Positions 9,585 to 19,273 of a DNA stretch of 64,000 nucleotides are shown piece by piece (position 1 is the first letter of the stretch; the number at the start of each line of letters is the position of its first letter). The notes under the pieces were generated by a model. It worked only from the letters and a program-made list of their open reading frames with translations, was not told where the DNA came from and did not search any database. Both the position numbers and the translations under genes were made by a program. Origin of the DNA: Woeseiaceae bacterium (GTDB taxonomy: Bacteria; Pseudomonadota; Gammaproteobacteria; Steroidobacterales; Woeseiaceae); NCBI GenBank assembly GCA_021773055.1, contig JAJFKV010000025.1, positions 35,577 to 99,576 on the forward strand, read 5' to 3'.

Positions 9585-11264
9585 GTGGAGTTTCTTGACG
9601 CTCGCAGACTGACAGGGCCCAGCCTGATTTTCGATGGGCCGGGGGCGATATTGGATGTTGCCTGTTCCGCCGAAGAAGCAGATCGGTTGATCCCGATCTG
9701 GCAGGCGAACGTTGAGCGCATACTCGCTGAGCTGGGCTGGAGCGAGGCGGTATTCTCATCAAGAAAACTGCTGGGCGGAGTGAGCCTGGCGTTTTCGGCG
9801 CCCATCGATGCTTTATACGCAGCATCCGAAATCAACGAGTGGGCATGGGCCGCTAGTGCACACGAACTAGGCGAAGGTGTTGAGTATTCTGAGTTTCAGG
9901 AAACAGTGGATACGATTCGAAATTCAATCGCGGAAGAGGCTAATCCGCCTTTGATGAAGTTGATAGAAGACGCCGCAAGCCATGGCAAAACGCTGCTATG
10001 GGATGACGACGAGGTTTCAGTCGGCCTTGGCAGCGGTTCCAATACCTGGGCGGTACGCGAGATCCCTGATGAGTTGCAGTGGGACCAGCATCACGATGTG
10101 CCGATTGGCCTCGTAACGGGCACCAACGGCAAAACAACGACTGTTCGTCTGGCGACGCACATCGCGCGCGCGGCCGGAAAGAACGTTGGCCTGAGTTCGA
10201 CAGATTGGATCGCCGTTAATGAACGCGTCATCGACCGGGGTGACTGGTCAGGACCGGGCGGCGCACGAGCGGTATTGCGAGAGCAGGAAGTGGATGTCGC
10301 GATCCTGGAATCGGCTCGCGGTGGTCTGCTTCGTCGCGGACTTGGCGTCGACCGGGCGGATGCAGCTCTGATCACCAATATTGCCGAGGATCACCTTGGC
10401 GACTTCGGTTCCCAAAATCTCGCAGAGCTGCTGGATATCAAGTGGATTATTAGTCGCGCGGTACTGGAAACGGGCCGGCTTATCCTGAATGCGGACGACG
10501 CTTTGCTGCGGGTGAAAGCAGAGGAATTCGACGGCGCCATCGTCTGGTTTAGTCTCGATCCCGATAACGAACTCATTGCCGCAGCCAGTCGGGACGGTGA
10601 CCTTTGCTTTCTTTACGATGGCGACGAGTTACTCAAGATCGAAGCGGGGGAGCGTGAGCTCATCTGCCACAGCAATGAAATCCCAATTTCGATGGGCGGT
10701 GCTGCTCGCCACAACGTTGCGAATTCACTGGCCGCCGCAGCGTTGACCCACTGTCTCGGTTTTTCAATTGATGCTATTCGCGACGGCTTGAAGACCATGG
10801 AGCAAGATGAGAATCCGGGTCGCTGTAATATTCATGAAGTTGACGGCAAGAAAGTATTGATTGATTTCGCACACAATCCTGCCGCGATGCGCGCGCTGTT
10901 CGATATGGCAGTCGCTATTCCGGCGAAACGTCGCGTCCTTTGCTTCGGCCAGGCGGGTGATCGTCCCGACACTCTTATTCGCGAGATGACGCGAGACGCC
11001 TGGGCGATCGGGCTTGACCAGGTCATGATTTCGGAACTGGCCGATTACCACCGTGGCCGCGAGCATGGCGATGTCTTCGAGTTGATCAAGAGTGAACTGC
11101 TAGCCGCCGGTGCTGACGCATCTCAAGTAGGCCATTGGGAAGAAGAGATGGAGTCATTTTCGGCGGCACTGGCATGGGCGCAGCCCGGAGACCTGGTGAT
11201 CATGCTGGCGCTTGGCGGAGCAGCGCCGATACTGGCTCAGCTCAGGGCGTTGGGCGCAATATAA
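9585..11264 (+). CDS. Mur-ligase-domain protein, cyanophycin-synthetase-like, without an evident ATP-grasp domain
   Basis: GTG start 10 nt after cphA; GLVTGTNGKTTTVRLATHIA, ESARGGLLRRGLGVD, NIAEDHLGDFG, LIDFAHNPAAMRA. Confidence 0.88.
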   Translation: MEFLDARRLTGPSLIFDGPGAILDVACSAEEADRLIPIWQANVERILAELGWSEAVFSSRKLLGGVSLAFSAPIDALYAASEINEWAWAASAHELGEGVEYSEFQETVDTIRNSIAEEANPPLMKLIEDAASHGKTLLWDDDEVSVGLGSGSNTWAVREIPDELQWDQHHDVPIGLVTGTNGKTTTVRLATHIARAAGKNVGLSSTDWIAVNERVIDRGDWSGPGGARAVLREQEVDVAILESARGGLLRRGLGVDRADAALITNIAEDHLGDFGSQNLAELLDIKWIISRAVLETGRLILNADDALLRVKAEEFDGAIVWFSLDPDNELIAAASRDGDLCFLYDGDELLKIEAGERELICHSNEIPISMGGAARHNVANSLAAAALTHCLGFSIDAIRDGLKTMEQDENPGRCNIHEVDGKKVLIDFAHNPAAMRALFDMAVAIPAKRRVLCFGQAGDRPDTLIREMTRDAWAIGLDQVMISELADYHRGREHGDVFELIKSELLAAGADASQVGHWEEEMESFSAALAWAQPGDLVIMLALGGAAPILAQLRALGAI

Positions 11265-12189
11265 AAGCAGCAATCTTCTCCGCGATAGGAATAGTATTCT
11301 GCGGAGAAATAATGTCGCCTGCGATTATGTGTGCGCTCGGTGAACCGACCTCGAGTACCGGAACGATCTCCTTATGCGAAGACCGAATTGTCGCGAAGGC
11401 GGTCTGCAGCGCAGGTACCGATATGACCTTGTCATCGGGTGAGTAAAACACCTGGATGCGCGGTGCTGTTGCGGCTTCTATCCTGTTTCTTGCGCGGTCA
11501 ACGACGCGCATAACCTGCACCAGCGTGGCTGTCGGATAGCTTGTCGTCCAGTACCTTTCCTGCAGTGCGTTATAGGGCTCCCATGAACGCGTTGCGCCGG
11601 AAATCAGCCTTAAGAATAGTGGCCCGCCGGGGCGTGTGATCCACATGGCCTTCGGATTAGCCGGTTCAAAATTCGGTGACAGCAGGATCAGAGCGTCGAC
11701 AGACTGCATATTGGGGTCACCGAGCATTGACAGGGCCAAAGCGGCGCCATTCGACACCGCAATCACGACAGTTTTTCGACCGATTAGTCGACCCACAGCC
11801 AATGCGTCGGCGACATCGTCGAGCCACTCTTCTGCGATGACGTTCGCCAGCGCATCTTTCTTCAGGCCATGTCCTCTGAATCGAGTTTCAAACAGATTAG
11901 CACCGAGATTAGTAGCTACTAACTCGGCCAGTGGCGCGCTTTCCTGACGCGATGCGGAAAATCCATGCAGCGCCACAACAGACCATTCGGTTTGTTGCTC
12001 GCCGTCATGCCAGGAAAGAAGCTTCCCCGTGCCCGGGATCAGCTGCGCTGCTTGTTCGGATATCAATGCGTGCAAGTCCGGGTTTTGTCTTATCAGCGGA
12101 ATGTGATCGAGACGTGATGGTGTGGTTGCTGCCAGGATTCCACCAACAGCAACTCCCAGTACGAGTATTCCCCCGGCCCAGAGTTTCAC
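11242..12189 (-). CDS. Alpha/beta hydrolase (carboxylesterase-like) with N-terminal membrane anchor
   Basis: VVALHGFSASRQE, VVIAVSNGAALALSML (nucleophile elbow variant), FYSPDDKVI, late His in SPSAHII. Confidence 0.8.
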   Translation of the reverse strand: MKLWAGGILVLGVAVGGILAATTPSRLDHIPLIRQNPDLHALISEQAAQLIPGTGKLLSWHDGEQQTEWSVVALHGFSASRQESAPLAELVATNLGANLFETRFRGHGLKKDALANVIAEEWLDDVADALAVGRLIGRKTVVIAVSNGAALALSMLGDPNMQSVDALILLSPNFEPANPKAMWITRPGGPLFLRLISGATRSWEPYNALQERYWTTSYPTATLVQVMRVVDRARNRIEAATAPRIQVFYSPDDKVISVPALQTAFATIRSSHKEIVPVLEVGSPSAHIIAGDIISPQNTIPIAEKIAAFILRPTP

Positions 12190-12638
12190 TCGAGGCTCAG
12201 AATCGTATTCCAGTGCTTCGTCTCCACTGGCATGATAGACAGCCGATTTCCCTTGCGCGTCAAAATCATGTCTTCAAGACTCTTTTCTGCTTTGATTTCG
12301 GCCAGGGTAATGTTGCGTGAGAGTTTTCTGACGAATTCTACGTCGACGAGAATCCAGCGTGGGTCTTCTTTCGTGCTCTTGGGGTCGAAATACCGCGATG
12401 TCTCATCAAACTGTATTGGGTCCGGATACGGCTCACTCGCAACCCGGGTGATTCCGACAATACCCGGCTCCTTACAATTCGAGTGATAAAAGAAAATCTC
12501 GTCACCGATTTCCATGTCGTCCCGCATCATGTTGCGGGCCTGATAGTTGCGAATACTGTCCCACATTTCGCGACCGTCAGCTTTCATGTGATCGATACTG
12601 TAAACGTCGGGTTCCGACTTCATTAACCATTTGGCCAT
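12186..12638 (-). CDS. EVE-domain protein
   Basis: MAKWLMKSEPDVYSIDHM...W.SIRNYQARNMMRDDMEIGDEIFFYHSNCKEPGIVGI. Confidence 0.93.
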   Translation of the reverse strand: MAKWLMKSEPDVYSIDHMKADGREMWDSIRNYQARNMMRDDMEIGDEIFFYHSNCKEPGIVGITRVASEPYPDPIQFDETSRYFDPKSTKEDPRWILVDVEFVRKLSRNITLAEIKAEKSLEDMILTRKGNRLSIMPVETKHWNTILSLE

Positions 12639-12762
12639 GGCGTGATTTTTTCCTGTCCGGGGTTCTGGGCGCGCAGTTTAACATGCCCGGAAATTGACAA
12701 ATCGGGGCGACCCCTGTGTTAGCATTGCGGCTCCGAAATCGATGCCCAGAGGGAAGTATCGA

Positions 12763-13437
12763 ATGGCCAATATGCTGGCAAACATCTTCGGCTCGTCGCC
12801 GGTAAGACCGCTGGAAAAACACATCGGCATTGCCTACCGGTGTGCCAAGCAATTGCATCCTTTTTTCGCGGCAGCAAATAAAGGCAACTGGGATAAGGCA
12901 CTGTTGGCGCGCGACTCCATAGAGAAACTCGAGCATGAAGCGGACGATCTCAAAAAGAAGATTCGACTGCAATTGCCGAAGAGTCTGTTCATGCCGGTTC
13001 CTCGCGAGGACTTGCTTGAGTTGCTTTTGGTGCAGGACAAAATAGCCAACCGCACCAAGGATGTTTCCGGTCTGGTCGTAGGCCGCAGGCTGGAAATTCC
13101 GAGTCAGATCGCGGCGCAGTTTCTGGAGTTCGTCGATCGCAATGTCGATGCTGCCAAGCAAGCCCGCAAGAGTGTTCGCGAACTCAATGAACTGTTTACT
13201 GCCGGATTTCGTGGCGCCGAAGTCCAACTAGTCGAAGGTCTTATCGAAGAACTCGACCAGATCGAAACCGATACTGACGAAAAACAGGCTACGGTTCGAG
13301 CCGCCCTTTTTGAAATTGAAAAAACGCTGGATCCGATTGACGCCATGTTCATGTATCAGGTGATCGAACTAACCGGCGAAATTGCGGATATGGCAGAGCG
13401 TGTCGGCCGTCGACTCGAACTGTTGCTCTCACACTAA
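12763..13437 (+). CDS. DUF47/TIGR00153-type PhoU-like protein
   Basis: 225 aa all-helical, PLEKHIGIAYRCAKQLHPFF..., directly upstream of a PiT transporter; start trimmed to MANMLANIF. Confidence 0.85.
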   Translation: MANMLANIFGSSPVRPLEKHIGIAYRCAKQLHPFFAAANKGNWDKALLARDSIEKLEHEADDLKKKIRLQLPKSLFMPVPREDLLELLLVQDKIANRTKDVSGLVVGRRLEIPSQIAAQFLEFVDRNVDAAKQARKSVRELNELFTAGFRGAEVQLVEGLIEELDQIETDTDEKQATVRAALFEIEKTLDPIDAMFMYQVIELTGEIADMAERVGRRLELLLSH

Positions 13438-13448
13438 TAATAATTAAT

Positions 13449-13470
13449 CGGGGACCGTCCGCGATCCCCG
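13449..13470 (+). other. Intergenic hairpin CGGGGA-N10-TCCCCG
   Basis: 6-bp perfect stem in the 43-nt gap between the PhoU-like and pit genes, just 5' of the pit RBS. Confidence 0.45.
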
Positions 13471-13480
13471 GGAGCAAGTA

Positions 13481-14731
13481 ATGGAAGCTCAATACATCTA
13501 TATCGGCCTCGCCGCGGCGTTCGGACTGTTTATGGCCTGGGGCATCGGTGCCAACGATGTTGCCAATGCGATGGCGACGTCGGTTGGTTCGAAAGCATTG
13601 ACGATCAAGCAGGCGATTTTGGTCGCTGCAATATTTGAGTTTACTGGCGCCGTTTTGGCTGGTGGTGAAGTTACCTCGACCATCCGTAAAGGCATCGTCG
13701 ATACAGACTTGCTGGTGGGCTCGGAAGAGTTACTGGTTTATGGCATGTTGGCGGCGCTGCTGGCCGCCGGCACCTGGTTGCTGATCGCGTCTCGCAATGG
13801 CTGGCCGGTATCGACGACTCACTCTATTGTTGGCGCGATCGTCGGATTTGCCGCCGCGGGTATCGGCATGGACGCCGTGCAGTGGGGTAAGGTCGGCACG
13901 ATCGTAATGAGCTGGGTAGTGTCGCCGGTAACCGCTGGCTTCATCGCCTATCTGATTTACATGAGTGTGCAACGTCTCATACTTCATCAGGAGGACCCGC
14001 TGTCCAAGGCGAAGCGCTACGTTCCTGTTTACATCTTTTTTGCCGCGTTCACGATCACCTTGGTGACGATACTCAAAGGGCTCAAACACGTCGGCCTCCA
14101 TATGAGTATTCGGGATAGCTACTTCCTGGCAATCTTCATCGCTGCAGGTATCGCGGTGGTCGGTGCGTTTTTCATCTCCCGAATTGAGGCTGACCCGAAG
14201 TCTGAGAAAAAAGACCACTTCTACACAGTGGAAAGAGTGTTCGCGGTGTTGATGGTTATTACGGCCTGCGGCATGGCGTTTGCTCATGGATCGAACGATG
14301 TTGCTAACGCGATCGGGCCGTTGGCCGCGGTAATTGCTACCGCAACCACGGGCACAATCGCGGCTAAGTCGGTATTGCCGTGGTGGGTACTGGTTATTGG
14401 CGGTGGTGGTATTGTCGTTGGTCTGGCGACCTACGGGCGTCATGTCATCGCGACTGTCGGCAAGAAGATTACACAACTAACACCAAGTCGTGGTTTTGCG
14501 GCAGAGCTTGCTGCCGCCACGACGATCGTTATTGCGTCGGGTACGGGTATGCCGATCTCGACGACGCACACGCTGGTGGGTGCGGTACTTGGAGTAGGAA
14601 TGGCCCGCGGAATTGATGCTATTGATCTAAGAGTCGTAGCACGAATCCTGGTCTCCTGGGTTGTCACTATCCCGGCAGGCGCATTCCTGGCAATTGTGTT
14701 CTTCTTTATTTTCAAGGCTGTATTGCCCTAG
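13481..14731 (+). CDS. Inorganic phosphate transporter, PiT family
   Basis: Duplicated GANDVANAMATSVGSKALT / GSNDVANAIGPLAAV and STTHSIVGAIVG / STTHTLVGAVLG signatures. Confidence 0.95.
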   Translation: MEAQYIYIGLAAAFGLFMAWGIGANDVANAMATSVGSKALTIKQAILVAAIFEFTGAVLAGGEVTSTIRKGIVDTDLLVGSEELLVYGMLAALLAAGTWLLIASRNGWPVSTTHSIVGAIVGFAAAGIGMDAVQWGKVGTIVMSWVVSPVTAGFIAYLIYMSVQRLILHQEDPLSKAKRYVPVYIFFAAFTITLVTILKGLKHVGLHMSIRDSYFLAIFIAAGIAVVGAFFISRIEADPKSEKKDHFYTVERVFAVLMVITACGMAFAHGSNDVANAIGPLAAVIATATTGTIAAKSVLPWWVLVIGGGGIVVGLATYGRHVIATVGKKITQLTPSRGFAAELAAATTIVIASGTGMPISTTHTLVGAVLGVGMARGIDAIDLRVVARILVSWVVTIPAGAFLAIVFFFIFKAVLP

Positions 14732-14738
14732 GGTAGAG

Positions 14739-16487
14739 ATGCTGATGCAACGAATTCTGCCGGTTCTCATACTACTTTTCGGGTTTTCATACAGCACTTA
14801 TGCACAGCTCGATAGCAGTGCCGTAATTCGTTACGACGATCTGCAACACCCGCTGCTCGGCAAGTCGGGTATGGTCGCGGCGCAGAACGCGCTATCCGCC
14901 GAGGTGGGCGCAGAGATACTGGCCGCAGGCGGCAGCGCCGTCGATGCTGCCGTCGCGACGGGATTTTCACTGGTGGTCACCTTGCCGCGTGCGGGCAACC
15001 TTGGTGGTGGCGGATTCATGTTGGTCCATGACGCAGCGAGCGATGAAAACATCGCAATCGACTACCGGGAAATGGCGCCGCAAGCCGCGACCCGGGACAT
15101 GTACCTCGACGAGAACGGCGACGTTGACACCAATCGCTCCCGATTCAGTCATCTTGCGGCCGGGGTGCCAGGGACTGTTAGCGGCTTTTACACGGCGCAC
15201 CAGAAGTTCGGCCGACTGCCGTGGAAAAAGTTGCTGCAGCCAGCCATCAAACAGGCTCGGGAAGGTATCGTGGTCAGTTACGATCTCGCAGTATTTCTGA
15301 GTAGTCGTAAGGGCCGCTTATGCCGCAATGAAGCAGCTTGTGGCTACTACTATAAGAGTAACGGCAGCGCCTACGAAGCTGGCGAATTGTTTGTGCAGAC
15401 CGATCTCGCCAATACCCTTGAACTCATAGCCGAACAGGGGCCAGATGCCTTTTATAAAGGCAAGATTGCGCGATTGATTGCGGCGGAAATGCAGCGCGGC
15501 GGTGGTCTCGTTGACCTTGCTTCGCTGGCGGCGTACAAACCAGCGATTCGTACGCCATTGACGGGTACTTACCGTGGCTTTGAAGTTGTGACTATGCCGC
15601 CAACCAGTTCAGGTGGTGTGCACGTGCTGCAAATGCTGAACATATTGGAGCATTTCCCCGTTGCTGACATGGGGGCCGGCAGTGCCGAAAGTGTTCACCT
15701 TTTAGCGGAAGTGGCACGTCTTGCTTACGCCGATCGATCGAAACACCTTGGCGACCCGGATCACTACGAAGTTCCCACTGACTGGTTGACGAGCAAAGAC
15801 TACGGCGCGCAACTTGCTGCGTCGATCGATATGCATAAGGCGCGCAACTCGAATGATGTTGCACCCGGTGTCGAGCCGATGTACGAGAGCGATGACACAA
15901 CACATTTCTCGGTTATGGATAGCGATGGCAATGTCGTTGCCAATACCTACACAATGAATTTTTCCTTTGGTTCCGGAATTGCCGTTCCCGGCGCGGGGTT
16001 CTTGCTTAACAACGAGATGGATGATTTCTCTGCAAAACCCGGCGTAATGAATGCATTCGGCATGCTCGGTGGTGATGCCAATGAGGTTGCGGCCGGCAAG
16101 CGACCTTTGAGCTCTATGACGCCGACGATGGTATTCGCTGATGGCGAACCGTGGTTTGCGACCGGAAGCCCGGGCGGAAGTCGGATCATTACGGTTGTGT
16201 TGCAAATGATCGTCAATGTAATCGATCACGGCATGAATCTCGCCGAAGCGGCAAACGCGCCGCGCATGCATCACCAGTGGTTCCCCGATGTATTGACTCT
16301 GGAGCCCGGTTTCAGTCCGGATACTATCAGGCTACTGCAGCAGCGCGGACACGACGTGCAAAACTCCAGATCCTCAAGCGGTAGTACGCAGAGTGTCGGC
16401 TTCTCCAATGGGCTTTACCAAGGCGCGTCGGACACGCGTCGACCCGGTGCGGGAAGTGCAACGCCGGATGCAGCAACAACTCAATGA
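14739..16487 (+). CDS. ggt: Gamma-glutamyltransferase
   Basis: Signal peptide; catalytic DDTTHFSVMDSDGNVVANTYTMNFSFGSG; start trimmed to MLMQRILP. Confidence 0.94.
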   Translation: MLMQRILPVLILLFGFSYSTYAQLDSSAVIRYDDLQHPLLGKSGMVAAQNALSAEVGAEILAAGGSAVDAAVATGFSLVVTLPRAGNLGGGGFMLVHDAASDENIAIDYREMAPQAATRDMYLDENGDVDTNRSRFSHLAAGVPGTVSGFYTAHQKFGRLPWKKLLQPAIKQAREGIVVSYDLAVFLSSRKGRLCRNEAACGYYYKSNGSAYEAGELFVQTDLANTLELIAEQGPDAFYKGKIARLIAAEMQRGGGLVDLASLAAYKPAIRTPLTGTYRGFEVVTMPPTSSGGVHVLQMLNILEHFPVADMGAGSAESVHLLAEVARLAYADRSKHLGDPDHYEVPTDWLTSKDYGAQLAASIDMHKARNSNDVAPGVEPMYESDDTTHFSVMDSDGNVVANTYTMNFSFGSGIAVPGAGFLLNNEMDDFSAKPGVMNAFGMLGGDANEVAAGKRPLSSMTPTMVFADGEPWFATGSPGGSRIITVVLQMIVNVIDHGMNLAEAANAPRMHHQWFPDVLTLEPGFSPDTIRLLQQRGHDVQNSRSSSGSTQSVGFSNGLYQGASDTRRPGAGSATPDAATTQ

Positions 16488-17770
16488 CGGCAGATTCGCC
16501 GCACTTGTCCCGGTCAGCACGGCGTTATGCGATGGTCATTCTTGCCATCGTCTACATGTTCAATTTTGTCGACCGGACCATACTCTCCATTTTGCTACCG
16601 TCAATCCGGGATGAGTTCGGCAGCAGCGATGCGTTCCTGGGTTTTCTAGCAGGAACAGCGTTCGCAGTTTTCTACGCAATCCTCGGCGTCCCGATTGCCA
16701 GGTATGCAGATCAATGCAATCGTCGCAATCTGATTGCTGCTGCTGTGGCAATTTGGAGCCTAATGACGGCCGTATCAGGAATCGCAGCTACTATCGTTCA
16801 TCTAACTCTCGCTCGTATTGGTGTTGGTATTGGTGAAGCTGGGTGTAGTCCGCCAGCTCACTCGATGATTGCAGATTACTACCCGCCGGAAAGTCGTTCG
16901 ACGGCGATGGGTTTTTATACAATCGGTATTTCGGCGGGCATCATGCTGGCGTACCTCGGTGGCGGTTGGGTTGTCCAAAACATAGGTTGGCGTGCGGCAT
17001 TTTTTGTCGTCGGCCTGCCAGGATTGATTCTCGCGGTACTGGTTCGTTTCACATTAGTAGAGCCGCAACGTGGCTTCTCGGAGGGGCGCAAAGCCGGCGC
17101 TCACCAGTCCAGCCTGATGCAAGTCATTCGATTCCTTTTGGACCGTCCATCGTTCTGGCATATGGCCGTTGCGGCCGGTTTGTCGTCGTTCGTCGGTTAC
17201 GCCGTCGTCATCTTTCTTCCGAGTTTCATCGATCGTAGCTTCGGCATTGCTTTTGCCGAAATCGGTCTTTGGCTCGGACTGATCCTGGGTATTGCTGGCG
17301 GTAGCGGATTCTTCCTCGGCGGGTACGTTGCCGACCACCTGGGCCGAAGCGGCCACAAACGGGCGCTGCAGTTCATAGCAATAACGGTACTTGTTTCCAC
17401 ATTGCTATTGGCGCTGATGTTCCTTGCTCACTCATGGACGACCGTCTTGCTGTTGTTCATTGTCCCGGCAATCACCATGAACGTGTACCTCGCGCCGGTA
17501 CTGGCGCAAACCCAGAGTCTCGTGTCACTGAACATGCGCGCGACGGCATCGGCGCTGGTTCTTCTGATAATCAACATTATTGGCCTTGCGCTCGGATCGT
17601 GGATCACAGGTATTCTCAGCGACTCGCTGGAGCCACAATTTGGCGAAGAGTCAATGCGCTACAGTTTGTTGATTGTGACTGTCATTATTTTGCCCTGGGC
17701 TGCCTGGCACTATTTTCGTGCCGGACATTGGATCGACAACGATCTGGCTCGCGCCACCGAGCACGACTGA
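16484..17770 (+). CDS. MFS transporter
   Basis: 12-TM pattern; GIGEAGCSPPAHSMIADYYPPESRSTAMGFYTIGISAG typical of the spinster-like/MFS group. Confidence 0.9.
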   Translation: MTADSPHLSRSARRYAMVILAIVYMFNFVDRTILSILLPSIRDEFGSSDAFLGFLAGTAFAVFYAILGVPIARYADQCNRRNLIAAAVAIWSLMTAVSGIAATIVHLTLARIGVGIGEAGCSPPAHSMIADYYPPESRSTAMGFYTIGISAGIMLAYLGGGWVVQNIGWRAAFFVVGLPGLILAVLVRFTLVEPQRGFSEGRKAGAHQSSLMQVIRFLLDRPSFWHMAVAAGLSSFVGYAVVIFLPSFIDRSFGIAFAEIGLWLGLILGIAGGSGFFLGGYVADHLGRSGHKRALQFIAITVLVSTLLLALMFLAHSWTTVLLLFIVPAITMNVYLAPVLAQTQSLVSLNMRATASALVLLIINIIGLALGSWITGILSDSLEPQFGEESMRYSLLIVTVIILPWAAWHYFRAGHWIDNDLARATEHD

Positions 17771-17776
17771 ACAGTT

Positions 17777-19162
17777 CTAGACCGAACGCAAATACCAGTC
17801 AAAGTCGAGCTGGCTAACCACATTGTGGAATTTTTCTGCCTCTGCCCGGCGATTCATTGCGTAATACTTGCAATAATCTTTGCCTAGGTATTCCGGCAGC
17901 ACTTTGCTCCGTGAAAACTTGTCAATTGCTGCCTCCCAGCGATTGGGAATTTTCAGTTTTGGCACAATGTGCGCCCCTTGCTCGACCATCACGCCGGGAT
18001 CAATCTTGTTCTTCAAGCCGTGATGCACTCCGGCTGCAACGCCAGCCATAACAAGATACGGATTCGCATCGGCTCCCGATGTGCGATGTTCAAAGCGCAG
18101 GTTGTTCGCATCAGACTCGGGAATCCGCACCGAAACGACGCGGTGATTAACACCCCAGTTGGGCTCAACCGGCGCAAACATGTCAGGCCTCAGGCGGCGG
18201 TAGGAGTTGGCATTTGGCGCGCCGATCAATGTTGCCTCCGGCATTAGCTTCAGCAACCCGCCGACCGCATGTCGCAGGCGTGCCGAAAACGGTGGCGTTG
18301 CCAAATTGTCTTTTCCCGCTGAAAAATAGTTTTTGCCATTCTTGTCGACGATGCTCATGTGAATGTGGAGCCCACATCCCGCATCCTCTTCAAACGGCTT
18401 GGCCATAAAACAGGCGATGAGTCCGTGTTTTCGCGCTGCGGCTTTGATGATACGTTTGAGGAGTACGGCATGATCGCAAGCCAGCACCGCATCGTCGACA
18501 TGGTGCAGATTGATCTCAAACTGGCCCGGCGAGTATTCGGAAATCGCAGCTTCGGCGGGCACATTCTGGGCCTCGCACCAGTCGTAAACGTCATCCAGAA
18601 AACCCTCGACCTCGAACAAGTCATCGGGATGATAGACCTGCGTTCCAGGCTGAATGCGTTCACTTCCCGGAATTAGCGGTGCGCCGATTTGTACATTCTT
18701 CGACTTGCCATCGAGTAGGTAGAACTCGAGTTCGGTCGCGACGACCGGAGTGAGGCCCATTTTCTTAAGAGGGCGCAAGGTGTTCTCGAGAACCGCGCGA
18801 GGGTCGGCGAAGAAATTTGAGCCATCTTCTGTCAGTACCCGAAACAGTGCCTGCCCCAGCGGTTTCCGAGCCCACGGTACCGGTGCGATCGAACCCGGAA
18901 TCAATTTGGCCGGGAGGTCGGGATCACCGTCGTCCTCGCCGTAGGGGATTCCGGAAACGGTTTCTCCCAGTGTCGTCAGCAGCGTCGCTCCGGCACAAAA
19001 GATGAAGCCACCATTACAGCTTTTCTCGAATTCATTCGGCCGGACTCGCTTGCCCTTAAGGATTCCGTTGAGATCCGGAATGAGCAGCTCCAGTGATTCA
19101 AATTTGCCGTGCTTTTTCTGTACTGCCTTGATCTCAGTGACAAGGGGATGCTGCTTCGCCAT
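17777..19162 (-). CDS. Glutamine synthetase family protein (gamma-glutamylpolyamine synthetase-like)
   Basis: EYSPGQFEINLHH, FEEDAGCGLHIHMSI, NSYRRLRPDMFAPVEPNWGVNHR, FEHRTSGADANPYL. Confidence 0.9.
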   Translation of the reverse strand: MAKQHPLVTEIKAVQKKHGKFESLELLIPDLNGILKGKRVRPNEFEKSCNGGFIFCAGATLLTTLGETVSGIPYGEDDGDPDLPAKLIPGSIAPVPWARKPLGQALFRVLTEDGSNFFADPRAVLENTLRPLKKMGLTPVVATELEFYLLDGKSKNVQIGAPLIPGSERIQPGTQVYHPDDLFEVEGFLDDVYDWCEAQNVPAEAAISEYSPGQFEINLHHVDDAVLACDHAVLLKRIIKAAARKHGLIACFMAKPFEEDAGCGLHIHMSIVDKNGKNYFSAGKDNLATPPFSARLRHAVGGLLKLMPEATLIGAPNANSYRRLRPDMFAPVEPNWGVNHRVVSVRIPESDANNLRFEHRTSGADANPYLVMAGVAAGVHHGLKNKIDPGVMVEQGAHIVPKLKIPNRWEAAIDKFSRSKVLPEYLGKDYCKYYAMNRRAEAEKFHNVVSQLDFDWYLRSV

Positions 19163-19237
19163 TTTTCGTACTCATTCTTTCGAAGTACCAAGAGAATCGA
19201 CGATTCTAGCGGTTGCCGCAACAGGTTGGAATGATTT

Positions 19238-19264
19238 ATATTATGAACTCTAAATTCATAATAT
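19238..19264. promoter_or_regulatory. Putative IclR operator: perfect 10-bp inverted repeat
   Basis: ATATTATGAA-ctctaaa-TTCATAATAT in the divergent GS/IclR intergenic region, 9 nt before the iclR ATG. Confidence 0.75.
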
Positions 19265-19273
19265 GGAATCATA

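Noticed and set aside
13730-14476. Long antisense ORF inside the pit gene
   Set aside because: Fully overlaps a strongly supported PiT CDS; composition typical of antisense shadow frames
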